From CAYGYG01 sp964354155 (lineage in GTDB: Bacteria; Hydrothermota; Tepidihabitantia; SM23-42; CAYGYG01), in the NCBI GenBank assembly GCA_964354155.1, contig CAYGYG010000012.1, positions 1 through 64,000 on the forward strand: a DNA stretch of 64,000 nucleotides. The letters run 5' to 3'. A model generated the notes under the pieces. It saw nothing but the letters and a program-made list of their open reading frames with translations. It was not told the origin of the DNA and did no database searches. Made by a program: the position numbers and the translations under genes. Within the stretch, counting starts at the first letter, position 1; every line of letters begins with the position of its first letter. This document shows, one piece after another, positions 8,270 to 17,922 of this stretch.

Positions 8270-11200
8270 TTGGCAATGGCGAATTTTCTGAATTTCGACT
8301 CGATCTTGAGGGCCATGTCTTCCTTACTCTGGGCGACAATTCGCCAGATGTAGACATCACTGCCGAAGTTTCTGATATAGGTCGGAATGTTGTTGTTGCG
8401 GCCGCCTTCGGCACCACGGTTCAATTCCATCATCTTCTTGCCGGTCAGGGTGAAGACTTCGACCGTGACGTTCGCGTTCTGGTTGACGAAGAACCTGAAG
8501 AAGATACGGTTCGGATACTTGGCGTTTGGCGCCGGATTGGGGAAGACGTGGATACTATCCTCAGGTAGAAAGTCGCCGGCCGCGGTGATCGCAAGGCTTG
8601 TCTCGGCGCGAGCCGTCTCCAGGAACATGTTGGTGCCGAGAACCGCGACCGAGGCGGTTCCCGCATCCTTGCCAACGGTTGAATAGATGCCGCGCCACAC
8701 GCCGGATGTGTCGCAGTTCATGATCACTGCTTGCCTGTTCTGTCGGGCGGTTGTCACGGTGCAGGCCGGTGCGGTCACGAGCCGCATGCTGGGCACGGCC
8801 CGAATTTCCACGTTCCGGCCCAGCGGCACCGGGGACGGGTCCACGGTGACGTTAATGTGCAATGAAGAAGTATCGACCATGAAGACGGCTGAATCGTAGG
8901 CACCCCAGTTACTGGCGTAGTCCCGGCCGTGCACATAGACGGTATGTCGGCCATTCCCAAGTCCGGAAACCGGGAGACTGTCATCGTAGGCGTCGACGTC
9001 AACCGCCCCGAAAAGACCCTTGAGAACTCGACCGCTGTCCGGCGGCCCCATCCGGTCTATGAAGCACTCGGCCATCTGGACGCGGCCCGGATCACGCAGG
9101 TGGCAGTCAAGGCGCGCCCAAGCCTCGCGGCGAATCGTATCAGGCATTATCCGCGTGTTAGTGACCACCGGTCCGACCGTATCGGGCGCATCACCGGTCT
9201 TGAAGTGCCACCAGTAGCCGTTTCGGTCTTCATTCCCCTTGAGGTCCTTGATACCCGGCGAGATGACTACCCAGGCGGATTCGCGCTGGGCGAAGTTGAC
9301 ATAGCAGCGAACGGTCAGCGTCGTGTCGTTTTCCTGATAGATCCACCAGAAGTCGTGGGAGCCGCTCCGCGCCCCTTCGACCCAAATCTTGTCGCGGGTC
9401 AGCGTGCGGCGGTCGATCTTTTCGCTGAAGGTCGCCGTCAGGGCAATATTGAGAGGGACGCCCGTGTCGCCGCGGGCCGGGCGCGTGAACGAGACCGTGG
9501 GCGGAAGGGAGTCGATACGCTCGGTCACAAAGACCGCGACCGAGTCAAACGGACCCCAGTTGCGCAGGGTGTCGCGCCCCCTAACATAAATGGTGTGGGT
9601 GTCTCGAGCGACCCAGCCGGAGATGTCGAACGAATCGATAACTTGCTCAGCGATCTCGTCAAACTGACCGTCCACGGCGCGCATCGAACGGCTTATCCCG
9701 CTGGTCGAGTCGACAAGGAGCGCGGCGCCTGAGACGCGCGACATGCCCCGGGTACTGTCCGACACGAACGAGCGTACGGTTAGATATCTGGTGCCCTGCG
9801 GGGGGTTGGTCGGCGAGATCGTGGTCTGCGTTGTCGCGGGCCCTTTTGCATCGTAGATGACAATGCTTCTGAGGGTACTTGAGTCCCTGGTTCGATCCCA
9901 GGTCTCGCCGAAATCGAAGTCGTTATCATGAGCAAAAACGCGATAGGTTACATTGCCAAGGATGGTCTGAGGCGGCAGGGGTTCATCGGTGCGATAGTTG
10001 CTGTCGGGCGGCGGTGCGGGACTCATCTGAACTTCAAAACCGCCGGCCGCGGCGAACTTGCTTGAGTTCCACACGAGATACACGCCCTGGCCCCCCGAAC
10101 CGGTGGAGTCATCATAGACGCCGGACGGATCAGTGACCCGGGCATACACGTAGAACGCGGCCGTTTCCGGGACCGAATCGGGACGGAAGCTGTAGAAGAT
10201 GGGTCCAAGAGTATCGTCATCCTGGGTTACTGAAAACACCAGCGAGTCGAACGGTCCCCAGTTATTGGCCCGGTCCTTGGCGTGGAGGTAAAATCGGTGC
10301 GCCCCTTGGGAGAGAGAGTCATTCACCCACAGCCGGACGTAGACCGATTCTTCGACCTCATCATAGATGCTGTCAACCGCGAACATCGACCGGCCGCTGT
10401 TGGGCGGCCCGGTGCTGTCGATAAAGCATTCGCAGGTCATGATCGGCGTCATGCCCGTCGCGGAGTCAGAGACCAAACCGCGGAAGAGCACGTAGCGCGC
10501 CCCTTGGCTCGGATTGGGGCTTGCCGTGACCGACCGAACCCGAGGTCCCTGGTTGTCAATGCGGGCACCCGTGACAAAAGAGAAGGAGTCCGGCTTTCTC
10601 ATGGAATTACCGGCCGAGTCGCGCACGAAGTCCGAGACGGTTACGAGCACCGTCTCGAGGCTGGCAAAGAGCGTGTCCGGATCGAGCGTCACTGCGGTAT
10701 GGCTTGAATTGAAAGAAGTGCCAAATGTGTAATAACCGTTGACGTGACCCCGGACCGAGAGGCTGGTCGAGTTGAGCGACGAGGTGTCCATTCTTTCGCT
10801 GAAGGTGATCGTGACGTTGGAGTTGAGGATGACTCCGGTATCGCCGCGCGCCGGACTCGTGGCGACGATTCGAGGGGGAACCGTGTCAGGCGAGGCCGTG
10901 ACCACTACCTTAACCGAATCGAAAGGCCCCCAGCGTTTATAGCTGTCGCGTCCACGGACACTGAGCCAGTGGGACTGCCCTGGAATCCAACTCTTGATGT
11001 TCAGAGAATCATAGACGATTTCGATGGCCTCGTCGTAGGCACCATCCAGGGGTTTCATGTTCCGTTTGTTTCCGCCGTCCGTGTAGTATTGGGCCGTATC
11101 GATGCGCGAATTGCCCAGCGAGGAGTCGGTGATTGTAGCCTGCAGGAAGAGGAGGGTCTCGCCCTGGGTCGGGTTCGGGGTAGCGACACAACTCAAGGTG

Positions 11201-14200
11201 CGCGGTCCGCGAACATCGATGATCGCAACTGACCTGAGGCCGCTGGTCCCTTTCTTCCGGTCGAGGGGGTGCCGGCCGGGCACCGTGTCGTTGTCCCAGG
11301 CATAGACCTTATAGACCACCGGCACGCCGGGATTCTGTCGGGGGATGGGTGAAATCGTACGGTAGACACCACCGGCGAGAGTGTCCATCTGGACTTCAAA
11401 AGAGTCCTGTGATACTTCGCCATCATTATCCCAAATAAGGTAGACACCCTGGCCGCGTGATCCGGTGGTATCATCGTAGACGCCCGAAGGATCCGAAATG
11501 CGGCAGGAAATGTAGCAGAGCGCGGTGTCGGCAACAGTGTCCGGAGTGAACGCCGAGAAGACCGGAGGGACCGTATCGTTATCAGCGATAACGCTCAGGC
11601 GAAAGGTGTCGAAAGCGCCCCAACGAGAAACGTCGCGCCCCTTGACGAAGAACTTATGACTCGTTGCGGGCTGCCACCCGAGCGGCGCAATGTCCAGCAC
11701 ACTCCAGACCGCCTCGTAGGCAGAGTCGAACGGCGGACGCACCGGCTGCAGCTGATAGGGCGCGGCGAGGGTGTCGTCGATGAAGAACTGAGCGCCCGTG
11801 ATATTGGAATTACCGCGCCCGAAATCGGACACCTCGGCGTCAATCCGAAGATTGGCGATCGGCTCGGTCGGGCTGGGGAAGGCTCCTGAATTGTAAGTCC
11901 GCGGCGGGATCGTATCGACGAACTGGCCGGTGCGGAAGCGCCAGGCTTGGTCGGCGGCCATGAAGTTGCCGGCCAGGTCCCGTACCGACTGGTAGGCGGC
12001 AACGTATACAGTTTCGAGAGAAGCGAAGTCAGTCAACGGGTCGAGCGTGACCTGATAGGCTGAACTGTTGTATGAAAAAGTCAGACTGTGACGGCCGGAG
12101 CGCGATCCGAAAAGGCTGAACTTGGTTGTGTCGAAGCTCGATGAGTCCATCGGCTCGGAAAAGTAGACGGCGATGTTCGTATTGGGGGCAATGCCGGTGT
12201 CCCCGTCGGCTGGATTTGTTGATAGAACCTGCGGTTTGGTCGTGTCGACCCGGGTGCTGCACTCAGGGGCCGAATTGAATCTCTCAACATTGTCCGCACT
12301 ATCCCGCGCCCCGCCTTCGAAGTATAGGGTGCCTTCAACCGAAGCCAAAAACTGCTCGGTGGTATCAGCATGACCGGTGAGCCAGTCCTGCCAGGCGCCG
12401 TTGCCGAGTTTGTACTTGACGTCCCATGACTTCACGCCGGCACCCCCGGCGTCTGAGCCCCGGGTCCAATTCACGTTGAAAGCGAGGGTGTTGCTGTACC
12501 GCGGGGATGACGTATTACTGCCCGAGGGGCGGATCGTATCACAGCGAAGATTCACGCTGGCGTTGTTCTGGTAGTTGATATTGTCGGCGCCGTCCTTGAG
12601 CCACAAGTAGAGCATCTGGCTAGTATAGGAGCTGGTTCGTACGGTGTCCGGCGGACTGCCTTGAAGGGTGCGGGTTGTATCGTAGTTGCTGTTAGGCGGG
12701 GCCCCCACTTTATAGAAAGCGCGCAAGATCCCGCTGGAATCAGGCGGATTCTGCCAGACAAGCCCATAGGTCGGAGTCTTGGTCCAGGGCGATGGGTTGG
12801 CGCCGTTGGCCACGAGGTTCTGGGGAGGCCCGGGCGGAATAAGGTCACGGAAGTTCTTTAGAACTGCAATTGAGTTCTGGTTGCCGTCGCCGATGACCAG
12901 GTCGATGTCACCATCGCCGTCCAAGTCGGCCGAAGCTGCCGCCGCCGGCCCGTCGCCGGCAGTAAAATCGCGCGGCGGCTGAAAGGTCGCATCGCCATTG
13001 CCGACCAGCAGGGCGGCCTCGTCCGTTCCAAAGTCGCCGGACACGAGGTCGAGCCGATTGTCGCCGTCGAAATCCCCGGTCACGATGGCGCGAGGGAATC
13101 GGCCGTTGTACCGCCGGAAGAACATGGCGTGCGTTCCAATCGTGTCACGGCGTGCCCGGAAAACACTCACGCTGTCCACGGTATGATTGACGACGGAGAA
13201 ATCGAGCAGGCTGTCAGCATCGAACTCCCCGACACAAAGACCCATCGGCAGCGACCCCGGGTTATAGTCGCGCGGTGGGGTGAAGGTACCGTCACCTTTG
13301 CCCAGCAGGACGGTCGCGCGATACGTTCCGCCGTCGTATTGGATCAAACATATGTCCATGTGGCCGTCGCGGTCAAAATCACCGCCGCTGACGTTACGGC
13401 CATTCGTCGGGATATTGGTCTGGCCGAGGAAAATGAACTGGCCGTTGCCGAGACCGCCGTAGATCCTGACCTGACGGCCCGCCACGACTGCCAAGTCAAG
13501 GCGGCCGTCGTTGTTGTAGTCGTTTGAGTAGATTGCGCGCGGAATCAAGCCCACGAATACCGGACCCTCGTACCGAAACTTGTTATTACCCAGGCCGCTG
13601 AAGATGAGGATGTTGCCCGGTGGGGCCGAATCAGCGACCGCAAGGTCGATGAAGTTATCGCGGTTGAAGTCGCCTCCGTAGACCGCTGTGGGCGCCGCAA
13701 TCGAATAGGTTGAATCAACGACGAAAACGCCGGTTCCGTTGTTGGCAAAGACCGTCATCGTCGCGGCGTTGAGCGCAACGACGGCGATGTCGATGTCCCG
13801 GTCGGAGTTGAAATCGGCACAAAAGAGCCCGCGCGTCCCCTGACCAGACCCGTAGAAGGCGGGTGGTAAGAAGTAGCCGTAGCCTGCCGGCGCGCGCACC
13901 GTGAACGAAAATGCATGACTGGCCAGATAGAAGTTAGCCTGACTTCGAATGCGTGATGTGAGGATGACGTTGACAATGTCGCCGGTGAGGAATCGGCTGT
14001 TCGGCGTAAAGGTGGCAACCTTTGACGGAGCGTCGTAAGTGATCGTGCCGGTAATCCGGCCGCGCTGAGTGCCGTAGACCAGAAAGGTCGTATCATTAAT
14101 GGTGGCCCCGTTCATGTCGGTGTCGAAGACTACTTTGATGCGAGATGTGTCGAGGACACCGTTGGCATTGCTGTAGGGAGTGGTGCTGGCAACGCGCGGC

Positions 14201-15225
14201 AGGTTGAGTGGTTGGGCAATAGCAATCTTGAGATCCCGCCGCCCGTTGTCCCAGTATGTAATCACAGGAAGATCCTGACTGTCAAAATCAATCGAGGGTG
14301 TGTTGCCGACCTGGTTGGAATCGACGGTCTCTTTTGTCCACGCGATCCCGTCAAAGAACGTCAGCTTCAGTGCTTCGTACATACCGGCATACTGATACGC
14401 AACGTAGGGCTGGTCACGGCGGTTCAACTTGATTGCATTCCAGCGTGTGTCCCGGTCAAGAATCTGGGGAGCGCCGTTGAATCGCCGATACTTCAGGTCC
14501 GGAGGCGCCCGGTTTACGATACAAGCAACGTTGGTCGAGTCAACGTCAAGTGAGGTGTACTCGCCACCCTGCGGGTCAAGTTGAAAAGTGTCCCAGGTTG
14601 CACCGTTATAACGGGCGTACTTAAGATTAAAGTTGATTCCGTCCTCATAGCTTATGTGATAGCGGTCGTTCGGTCCTATGCCCAGGCTGCTGAACCAGCC
14701 GACGCGCCCGCCGGCATCAACCGTGGTCCGCTGCCAGACGCCGCTCTGCTTGGTCGTAAACTCGAGATCACCGTTGACCGAATCGAGATAACTTATGCAG
14801 GGAATGCTATCCTGGAGCAAGGCCAGGGAGGAGTATTGACCATAGCCGCCCGATGTGCTGGAATCGACCGTCTCAATATTCCAGTTGGCACCGATTTTGC
14901 GGGCATATCGGAGGCGGCGGCGGTTGCCGACAAACGAATTATAGCTGATACAAGGCTGGCCCTGGGCATCGATCGCAATCGATGTCCAGCGCCCGGTCAT
15001 GCCGCCGCTGTCAACGCGGTTTATCTGCCAGGAACTGCCGTCGAAGTAGGCGTACTTGAGGTCCTGGTTCGTTGCGTCATAATAACTGACGTGGTAGTGG
15101 TCAGCCTGATCAATTGCCAAGGACGTGTACCAGCCGACGTCACCGGTAGTGTCGACGCGGACAATCTGCCAGTTGTAGGACATGAGGATGCAAGGAATTC
15201 CAACGAGGAGAAGAAGCTTACCCAT
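8266..15225 (-). CDS. Giant multidomain secreted protein (propeller, FG-GAP, Ig-like repeats, sorting tail)
   Basis: A 2319-residue protein with a signal peptide (MGKLLLLVGIPCILM). Domains in order: a propeller of about six repeats containing SLAID and HVSYYD motifs (about 15-330); an SbsA/Big_5-type Ig domain (about 345-440); FG-GAP/VCBS-like repeats of the type GDFDGDNRLDLV (about 450-795), probably calcium binding; then tandem Ig-like units with further Big_5 domains near 1006, 1460 and 1918 (P-A-x-GDTG motif), and a near-duplicate SGVYDD-TGS unit near 1250 and 1705. A Por-type tail occupies about 2220-2319. It is probably a surface adhesin or polymer-binding protein. A longer frame runs 10 codons upstream through the -10 box, so the ATG at 15225 is chosen. 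First gene of a three-gene operon. Confidence 0.85.
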   Translation of the reverse strand: MGKLLLLVGIPCILMSYNWQIVRVDTTGDVGWYTSLAIDQADHYHVSYYDATNQDLKYAYFDGSSWQINRVDSGGMTGRWTSIAIDAQGQPCISYNSFVGNRRRLRYARKIGANWNIETVDSSTSGGYGQYSSLALLQDSIPCISYLDSVNGDLEFTTKQSGVWQRTTVDAGGRVGWFSSLGIGPNDRYHISYEDGINFNLKYARYNGATWDTFQLDPQGGEYTSLDVDSTNVACIVNRAPPDLKYRRFNGAPQILDRDTRWNAIKLNRRDQPYVAYQYAGMYEALKLTFFDGIAWTKETVDSNQVGNTPSIDFDSQDLPVITYWDNGRRDLKIAIAQPLNLPRVASTTPYSNANGVLDTSRIKVVFDTDMNGATINDTTFLVYGTQRGRITGTITYDAPSKVATFTPNSRFLTGDIVNVILTSRIRSQANFYLASHAFSFTVRAPAGYGYFLPPAFYGSGQGTRGLFCADFNSDRDIDIAVVALNAATMTVFANNGTGVFVVDSTYSIAAPTAVYGGDFNRDNFIDLAVADSAPPGNILIFSGLGNNKFRYEGPVFVGLIPRAIYSNDYNNDGRLDLAVVAGRQVRIYGGLGNGQFIFLGQTNIPTNGRNVSGGDFDRDGHMDICLIQYDGGTYRATVLLGKGDGTFTPPRDYNPGSLPMGLCVGEFDADSLLDFSVVNHTVDSVSVFRARRDTIGTHAMFFRRYNGRFPRAIVTGDFDGDNRLDLVSGDFGTDEAALLVGNGDATFQPPRDFTAGDGPAAAASADLDGDGDIDLVIGDGNQNSIAVLKNFRDLIPPGPPQNLVANGANPSPWTKTPTYGLVWQNPPDSSGILRAFYKVGAPPNSNYDTTRTLQGSPPDTVRTSSYTSQMLYLWLKDGADNINYQNNASVNLRCDTIRPSGSNTSSPRYSNTLAFNVNWTRGSDAGGAGVKSWDVKYKLGNGAWQDWLTGHADTTEQFLASVEGTLYFEGGARDSADNVERFNSAPECSTRVDTTKPQVLSTNPADGDTGIAPNTNIAVYFSEPMDSSSFDTTKFSLFGSRSGRHSLTFSYNSSAYQVTLDPLTDFASLETVYVAAYQSVRDLAGNFMAADQAWRFRTGQFVDTIPPRTYNSGAFPSPTEPIANLRIDAEVSDFGRGNSNITGAQFFIDDTLAAPYQLQPVRPPFDSAYEAVWSVLDIAPLGWQPATSHKFFVKGRDVSRWGAFDTFRLSVIADNDTVPPVFSAFTPDTVADTALCYISCRISDPSGVYDDTTGSRGQGVYLIWDNDGEVSQDSFEVQMDTLAGGVYRTISPIPRQNPGVPVVYKVYAWDNDTVPGRHPLDRKKGTSGLRSVAIIDVRGPRTLSCVATPNPTQGETLLFLQATITDSSLGNSRIDTAQYYTDGGNKRNMKPLDGAYDEAIEIVYDSLNIKSWIPGQSHWLSVRGRDSYKRWGPFDSVKVVVTASPDTVPPRIVATSPARGDTGVILNSNVTITFSERMDTSSLNSTSLSVRGHVNGYYTFGTSFNSSHTAVTLDPDTLFASLETVLVTVSDFVRDSAGNSMRKPDSFSFVTGARIDNQGPRVRSVTASPNPSQGARYVLFRGLVSDSATGMTPIMTCECFIDSTGPPNSGRSMFAVDSIYDEVEESVYVRLWVNDSLSQGAHRFYLHAKDRANNWGPFDSLVFSVTQDDDTLGPIFYSFRPDSVPETAAFYVYARVTDPSGVYDDSTGSGGQGVYLVWNSSKFAAAGGFEVQMSPAPPPDSNYRTDEPLPPQTILGNVTYRVFAHDNDFDFGETWDRTRDSSTLRSIVIYDAKGPATTQTTISPTNPPQGTRYLTVRSFVSDSTRGMSRVSGAALLVDSTSGISRSMRAVDGQFDEIAEQVIDSFDISGWVARDTHTIYVRGRDTLRNWGPFDSVAVFVTERIDSLPPTVSFTRPARGDTGVPLNIALTATFSEKIDRRTLTRDKIWVEGARSGSHDFWWIYQENDTTLTVRCYVNFAQRESAWVVISPGIKDLKGNEDRNGYWWHFKTGDAPDTVGPVVTNTRIMPDTIRREAWARLDCHLRDPGRVQMAECFIDRMGPPDSGRVLKGLFGAVDVDAYDDSLPVSGLGNGRHTVYVHGRDYASNWGAYDSAVFMVDTSSLHINVTVDPSPVPLGRNVEIRAVPSMRLVTAPACTVTTARQNRQAVIMNCDTSGVWRGIYSTVGKDAGTASVAVLGTNMFLETARAETSLAITAAGDFLPEDSIHVFPNPAPNAKYPNRIFFRFFVNQNANVTVEVFTLTGKKMMELNRGAEGGRNNNIPTYIRNFGSDVYIWRIVAQSKEDMALKIESKFRKFAIAK

Positions 15226-15234
15226 CCGATGAGT

Positions 15235-15262
15235 ATTATAGCAATGAAGCCGCACCTGTCAA
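15235..15262 (-). promoter_or_regulatory. Consensus promoter of the giant-protein operon
   Basis: On the minus strand, a perfect TTGACA (15257-15262), 16 bp, and a perfect TATAAT (15235-15240). The start codon lies 9 nt downstream, giving a leader of only a few nucleotides. Confidence 0.8.
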
Positions 15263-15329
15263 TAGTTGCGTCAGCTATTCGCCCGGGCGCAGCAGAAACT
15301 TGAAGGCCGACGCCTCTTCAGGAGGCGGA

Positions 15330-16430
15330 CTACAAATCCAGTAACATGTGGACTTTCCGGGCGATGCTTATGGCTGGCTGGTTTTTGGCTAGGTGGTTTA
15401 GGTTGGTGCGCAACCGGGTGCCGTATGATTTGTCGACGAGCAGGCGATTCATGATGGCTCGCGCGTTGTCGGGATTGATGCCGGCGGCGGCGTGGTGGCT
15501 GACGAAGAAGTCTTCATTGTACATCTCGAGCCCGGGCAAGGAATTAGCCAGAACCAGCGTTACACCACAGGCCATCGCTTCGCTGGTCGTGATGCCGCCG
15601 GCCTTGGTTATCAGAACGTCGCAGGCGAGGATGTACTCCTGCATGTTGCTGATGATGCCCAGCGTTGAAAGGCGCGCCTTCCCCTTGAGGGTGTCCATCC
15701 CGGCGCGAAGGCCCCGGTTGGCGCCGCACAGGACGATGAGTTCTAAGTCAAAACCCATCAGTTCCTTGACGAGTTCGACCCACGCACCGCCGAAGATCTT
15801 GCCTCCCATGACTATCACCACCGGCCGGTTGGTCGGTAACCCCAGCTTCCGGCGCAGCGTGGCCTTATTGGCTTTCAGGTCAAAACGGGTGCTGATCGGA
15901 ATTCCGTAGGGTAGAATCTTCTTGCGGTCAACACCGAACGCCCCGAGCGGTTCGATTAGGTCATCATGGGCGACAACGTAGTGATCCACGCCCGGGTTGT
16001 ACCAAAAGGGATGAATGTGGTAATCGGTGACAATGACCATGAGTTCAAAATCGAACTGCTTTTTCATCAGCAATGAACAGTAGGTGGGCGAGAAGTGGGT
16101 AGCAACCACGACCCCAGGTTTAAATTCCTTGATGAGTCTTGGAAAATGATAGAGGAGAACGCGGTGCATAAAGGGCAGGAATTCCAGGTTGATCTTCCTC
16201 AGAAAGGTACTGTCATACAGGGATTCGAGTACGCCCTGGTTGCGCCGCACCGAGTATTCGTAGAACCAACGGTAGGCCTTGCCGTATTCAGGCAGGGTCC
16301 AATCGAAGGCGTTCACAAAGCGCGTCTCGATGTCGGGATAGGAGATATTGAGCGCGCTCTCGACCGCCTTAGCCGCGGCGATATGCCCGGCGCCGATCGG
16401 AACCGCCAGTAGGAGGACTCGGTTATTCAT
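15330..16430 (-). CDS. MGDG synthase/UgtP-like glycosyltransferase (GT28)
   Basis: The 366-residue protein opens with 'LLLAVPIGAGHIAAAKAV', the nucleotide-sugar glycosyltransferase N-terminal glycine motif of the MGDG-synthase/UgtP family. Its C-terminal half has the GT28 donor-binding signature (VVIVMGGKIFGG, then 'DVLITKAGGITTSEAMACG'). This family moves galactose or glucose from a UDP-sugar to diacylglycerol, producing membrane glycolipids; exact donor and acceptor cannot be read here. It is monocistronic, with its own promoter. The upstream in-frame codons (to 16472) overlap the -35 region, so the ATG at 16430 is preferred. A 6-bp hairpin follows at about 15310-15327, without a T-tract. 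Confidence 0.85.
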   Translation of the reverse strand: MNNRVLLLAVPIGAGHIAAAKAVESALNISYPDIETRFVNAFDWTLPEYGKAYRWFYEYSVRRNQGVLESLYDSTFLRKINLEFLPFMHRVLLYHFPRLIKEFKPGVVVATHFSPTYCSLLMKKQFDFELMVIVTDYHIHPFWYNPGVDHYVVAHDDLIEPLGAFGVDRKKILPYGIPISTRFDLKANKATLRRKLGLPTNRPVVIVMGGKIFGGAWVELVKELMGFDLELIVLCGANRGLRAGMDTLKGKARLSTLGIISNMQEYILACDVLITKAGGITTSEAMACGVTLVLANSLPGLEMYNEDFFVSHHAAAGINPDNARAIMNRLLVDKSYGTRLRTNLNHLAKNQPAISIARKVHMLLDL

Positions 16431-16443
16431 TTTCTGCGTCGGT

Positions 16444-16472
16444 ATTCTATGCAAGAAAGGCGCTCGCGTCAA
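16444..16472 (-). promoter_or_regulatory. Promoter of the glycosyltransferase gene
   Basis: On the minus strand, TTGACG (16467-16472), 17 bp, TAGAAT (16444-16449). The ATG is 13 nt past the -10 box, so the leader is about 7 nt with no Shine-Dalgarno. Confidence 0.7.
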
Positions 16473-16645
16473 CCTTCAGTTTCGTGCCTTCGGCATCGAT
16501 GTACGGTGATAAACGGAAAGATTACGGTGATAAGAGGAAGAATTCATACAGGTGGTCACGGATGCAAGCTGATGCGCCGGTGTGCCGATCCGCCTCCCAC
16601 TGATCCTCTAATACCCTGATATGCCCCTTTTGGCGTTCACTCATC

Positions 16646-16679
16646 ATTCCACTATTCCATTATTCCAACATTCCATTCC
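16646..16679. repeat. Short tandem repeat of 8-bp units
   Basis: Four and a bit copies of ATTCCA plus two variable bases. The surrounding divergent intergenic region (16473-16728) also has two copies of TACGGTGATAA about 21 bp apart near 16502-16535, and nothing else recognisable. Confidence 0.7.
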
Positions 16680-16728
16680 TGCCCTATGCCCAGTTGCTCA
16701 TTTACCCCCGCTGCCCGCCGATTTGCCG

Positions 16729-16756
16729 TTGACTATTCGCTAAAATCAATTAGTAT
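16729..16756 (+). promoter_or_regulatory. Promoter of ispF
   Basis: TTGACT (16729-16734), 16 bp, TAGTAT (16751-16756). The ATG at 16765 is 8 nt downstream, so the transcript is predicted to be leaderless. Confidence 0.65.
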
Positions 16757-16764
16757 TCTTCGTG

Positions 16765-17235
16765 ATGGTCGGAATTGGATTCGATGCGCACCGCTTCGCG
16801 CCCAAGAGGAAGCTCGTGCTCGGCGGTGTCGTAATTCCCCACAAGCGGGGACTGGCGGGTCATTCGGATGCCGATGTCCTGGTGCATGCAATAGTCGATG
16901 CCCTGTTCGGTGCCGCGGGCCTGAGAGACATCGGTTACCACTTTCCAGACCATGATCGCCGGTGGCAAGGAGTTTCCAGCCTCGATCTCTTAAGCAGGGC
17001 GGCCAGCCGGCTGCGCAAAGAGAAGCTTCAAATTGTGAACATCGATTCATGCGTCATTGCCGAGGAACCGAAGATTGGGCCCTACGTCGAACGAATCAGG
17101 GAGAAGATCGCCTGGTCCGCTGGAGTCAACAAGGCGAAGGTCTCGGTCAAGGGCAAGACGACGGAAGGTATGGGTTTTGCGGGCCGGCGCGAAGGGATTG
17201 CGGCCTTGGCCGTCTGCCTGGTCAAGAAGCGATGA
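16765..17235 (+). CDS. ispF: 2-C-methyl-D-erythritol 2,4-cyclodiphosphate synthase
   Basis: IspF converts CDP-methylerythritol 2-phosphate to the cyclic diphosphate in the MEP isoprenoid pathway. The 156-residue product has full family length. It carries the metal site Asp7 and His9 (GFDAH) with His41 (HSDADVLVH), the DIGYHFPD block, and the C-terminal KTTEGMGFAGRREG signature. A GTG three bases earlier (16762) is in frame, but the ATG gives the usual N-terminus and fits the predicted transcription start. It overlaps the rhomboid gene by 4 nt (ATGA), so the two are translationally coupled. No other MEP gene lies nearby. Confidence 0.95.
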   Translation: MVGIGFDAHRFAPKRKLVLGGVVIPHKRGLAGHSDADVLVHAIVDALFGAAGLRDIGYHFPDHDRRWQGVSSLDLLSRAASRLRKEKLQIVNIDSCVIAEEPKIGPYVERIREKIAWSAGVNKAKVSVKGKTTEGMGFAGRREGIAALAVCLVKKR

Positions 17236-17903
17236 TCCCGCTTCGGGATGACATCAAGTCCAGGCGCTGGCCGTTGGTCACGGTTGTGTTCATTGTCGCC
17301 AATTGCGCCGTGTTCGTCTACGAGATAGGTCTGGGCGGGGGCTTACGTGATTTCATAAGGGCCTTCGGCTTCACCCCGGTCTTGTTGACCGGCGGTGACA
17401 CCTTTCCCCGTGCCGCGTTGACACTCTTCACCTCGATGTTCATTCATGCCAACTTCTGGCATATCGGCGGCAACATGCTTTTTCTCTGGGTATTCGGCGA
17501 CAATGTCGAAGATGTGTTCGGACGCATCGGTTTTGTTTTGTTCTATGCGGTGAGCGGCTTGGGGGGCAGCCTGCTTCACTTCCTGATGTCAAGGGGTTCT
17601 TCGATCCCTTCGGTGGGTGCGAGTGGGGCGATTTCCGGGGTGATGGGTGCCTATCTGCTGCTTTATCCGAGAGCCCGAATTCTGGCTTTGATCCCGTTCG
17701 GCTTTTTCCTCCGGGCAAGCTACATCCCCGCGTTATTCTTTCTTGGGTTCTGGTTCGTGCTTCAGCTGCTATACGGTTTGGCGTCGCGGGGTGGGGGTGC
17801 GGGGGTGGCCTATTTCGCCCATATCGGTGGTTTTGCCGCCGGCGTGTTGATGGCTCTGCCGTTCAAGTTCTCGCGGCGGCGGGTGTTCAGCGTTCGTGAA
17901 TAA
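17232..17903 (+). CDS. Rhomboid family intramembrane serine protease
   Basis: The 223-residue protein is an integral membrane protease with six predicted TM helices. The first loop carries the HANFWHIGGNMLFLWVFGD motif. The catalytic Ser131 sits in GASGAISG and the catalytic His197 in AHIGGFAAG, so the dyad is complete. Rhomboids cut single-pass membrane proteins within or near the bilayer; the substrate here is unknown. The start ATG overlaps the ispF stop. It is followed 19 nt later by a secreted subtilase gene with its own AAGGAG site, so ispF, rhomboid and subtilase may form one transcript. Confidence 0.93.
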   Translation: MIPLRDDIKSRRWPLVTVVFIVANCAVFVYEIGLGGGLRDFIRAFGFTPVLLTGGDTFPRAALTLFTSMFIHANFWHIGGNMLFLWVFGDNVEDVFGRIGFVLFYAVSGLGGSLLHFLMSRGSSIPSVGASGAISGVMGAYLLLYPRARILALIPFGFFLRASYIPALFFLGFWFVLQLLYGLASRGGGAGVAYFAHIGGFAAGVLMALPFKFSRRRVFSVRE

Positions 17904-17922
17904 TCGAAACTAAGGAGCAGAG

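Noticed and set aside
8929..9732. Long plus-strand frame (about 267 codons) opposite the giant secreted-protein gene, and similar ones near 14581-15303, 13129-13527 and 41939-42766
   Set aside because: They mirror GC-rich coding DNA of real minus-strand genes, have Arg/Pro/Val-biased composition, no ribosome sites and no recognisable domain.
16646..16679. Possible CRISPR-like array
   Set aside because: It is an 8-bp tandem repeat without spacers, and no cas genes are present.
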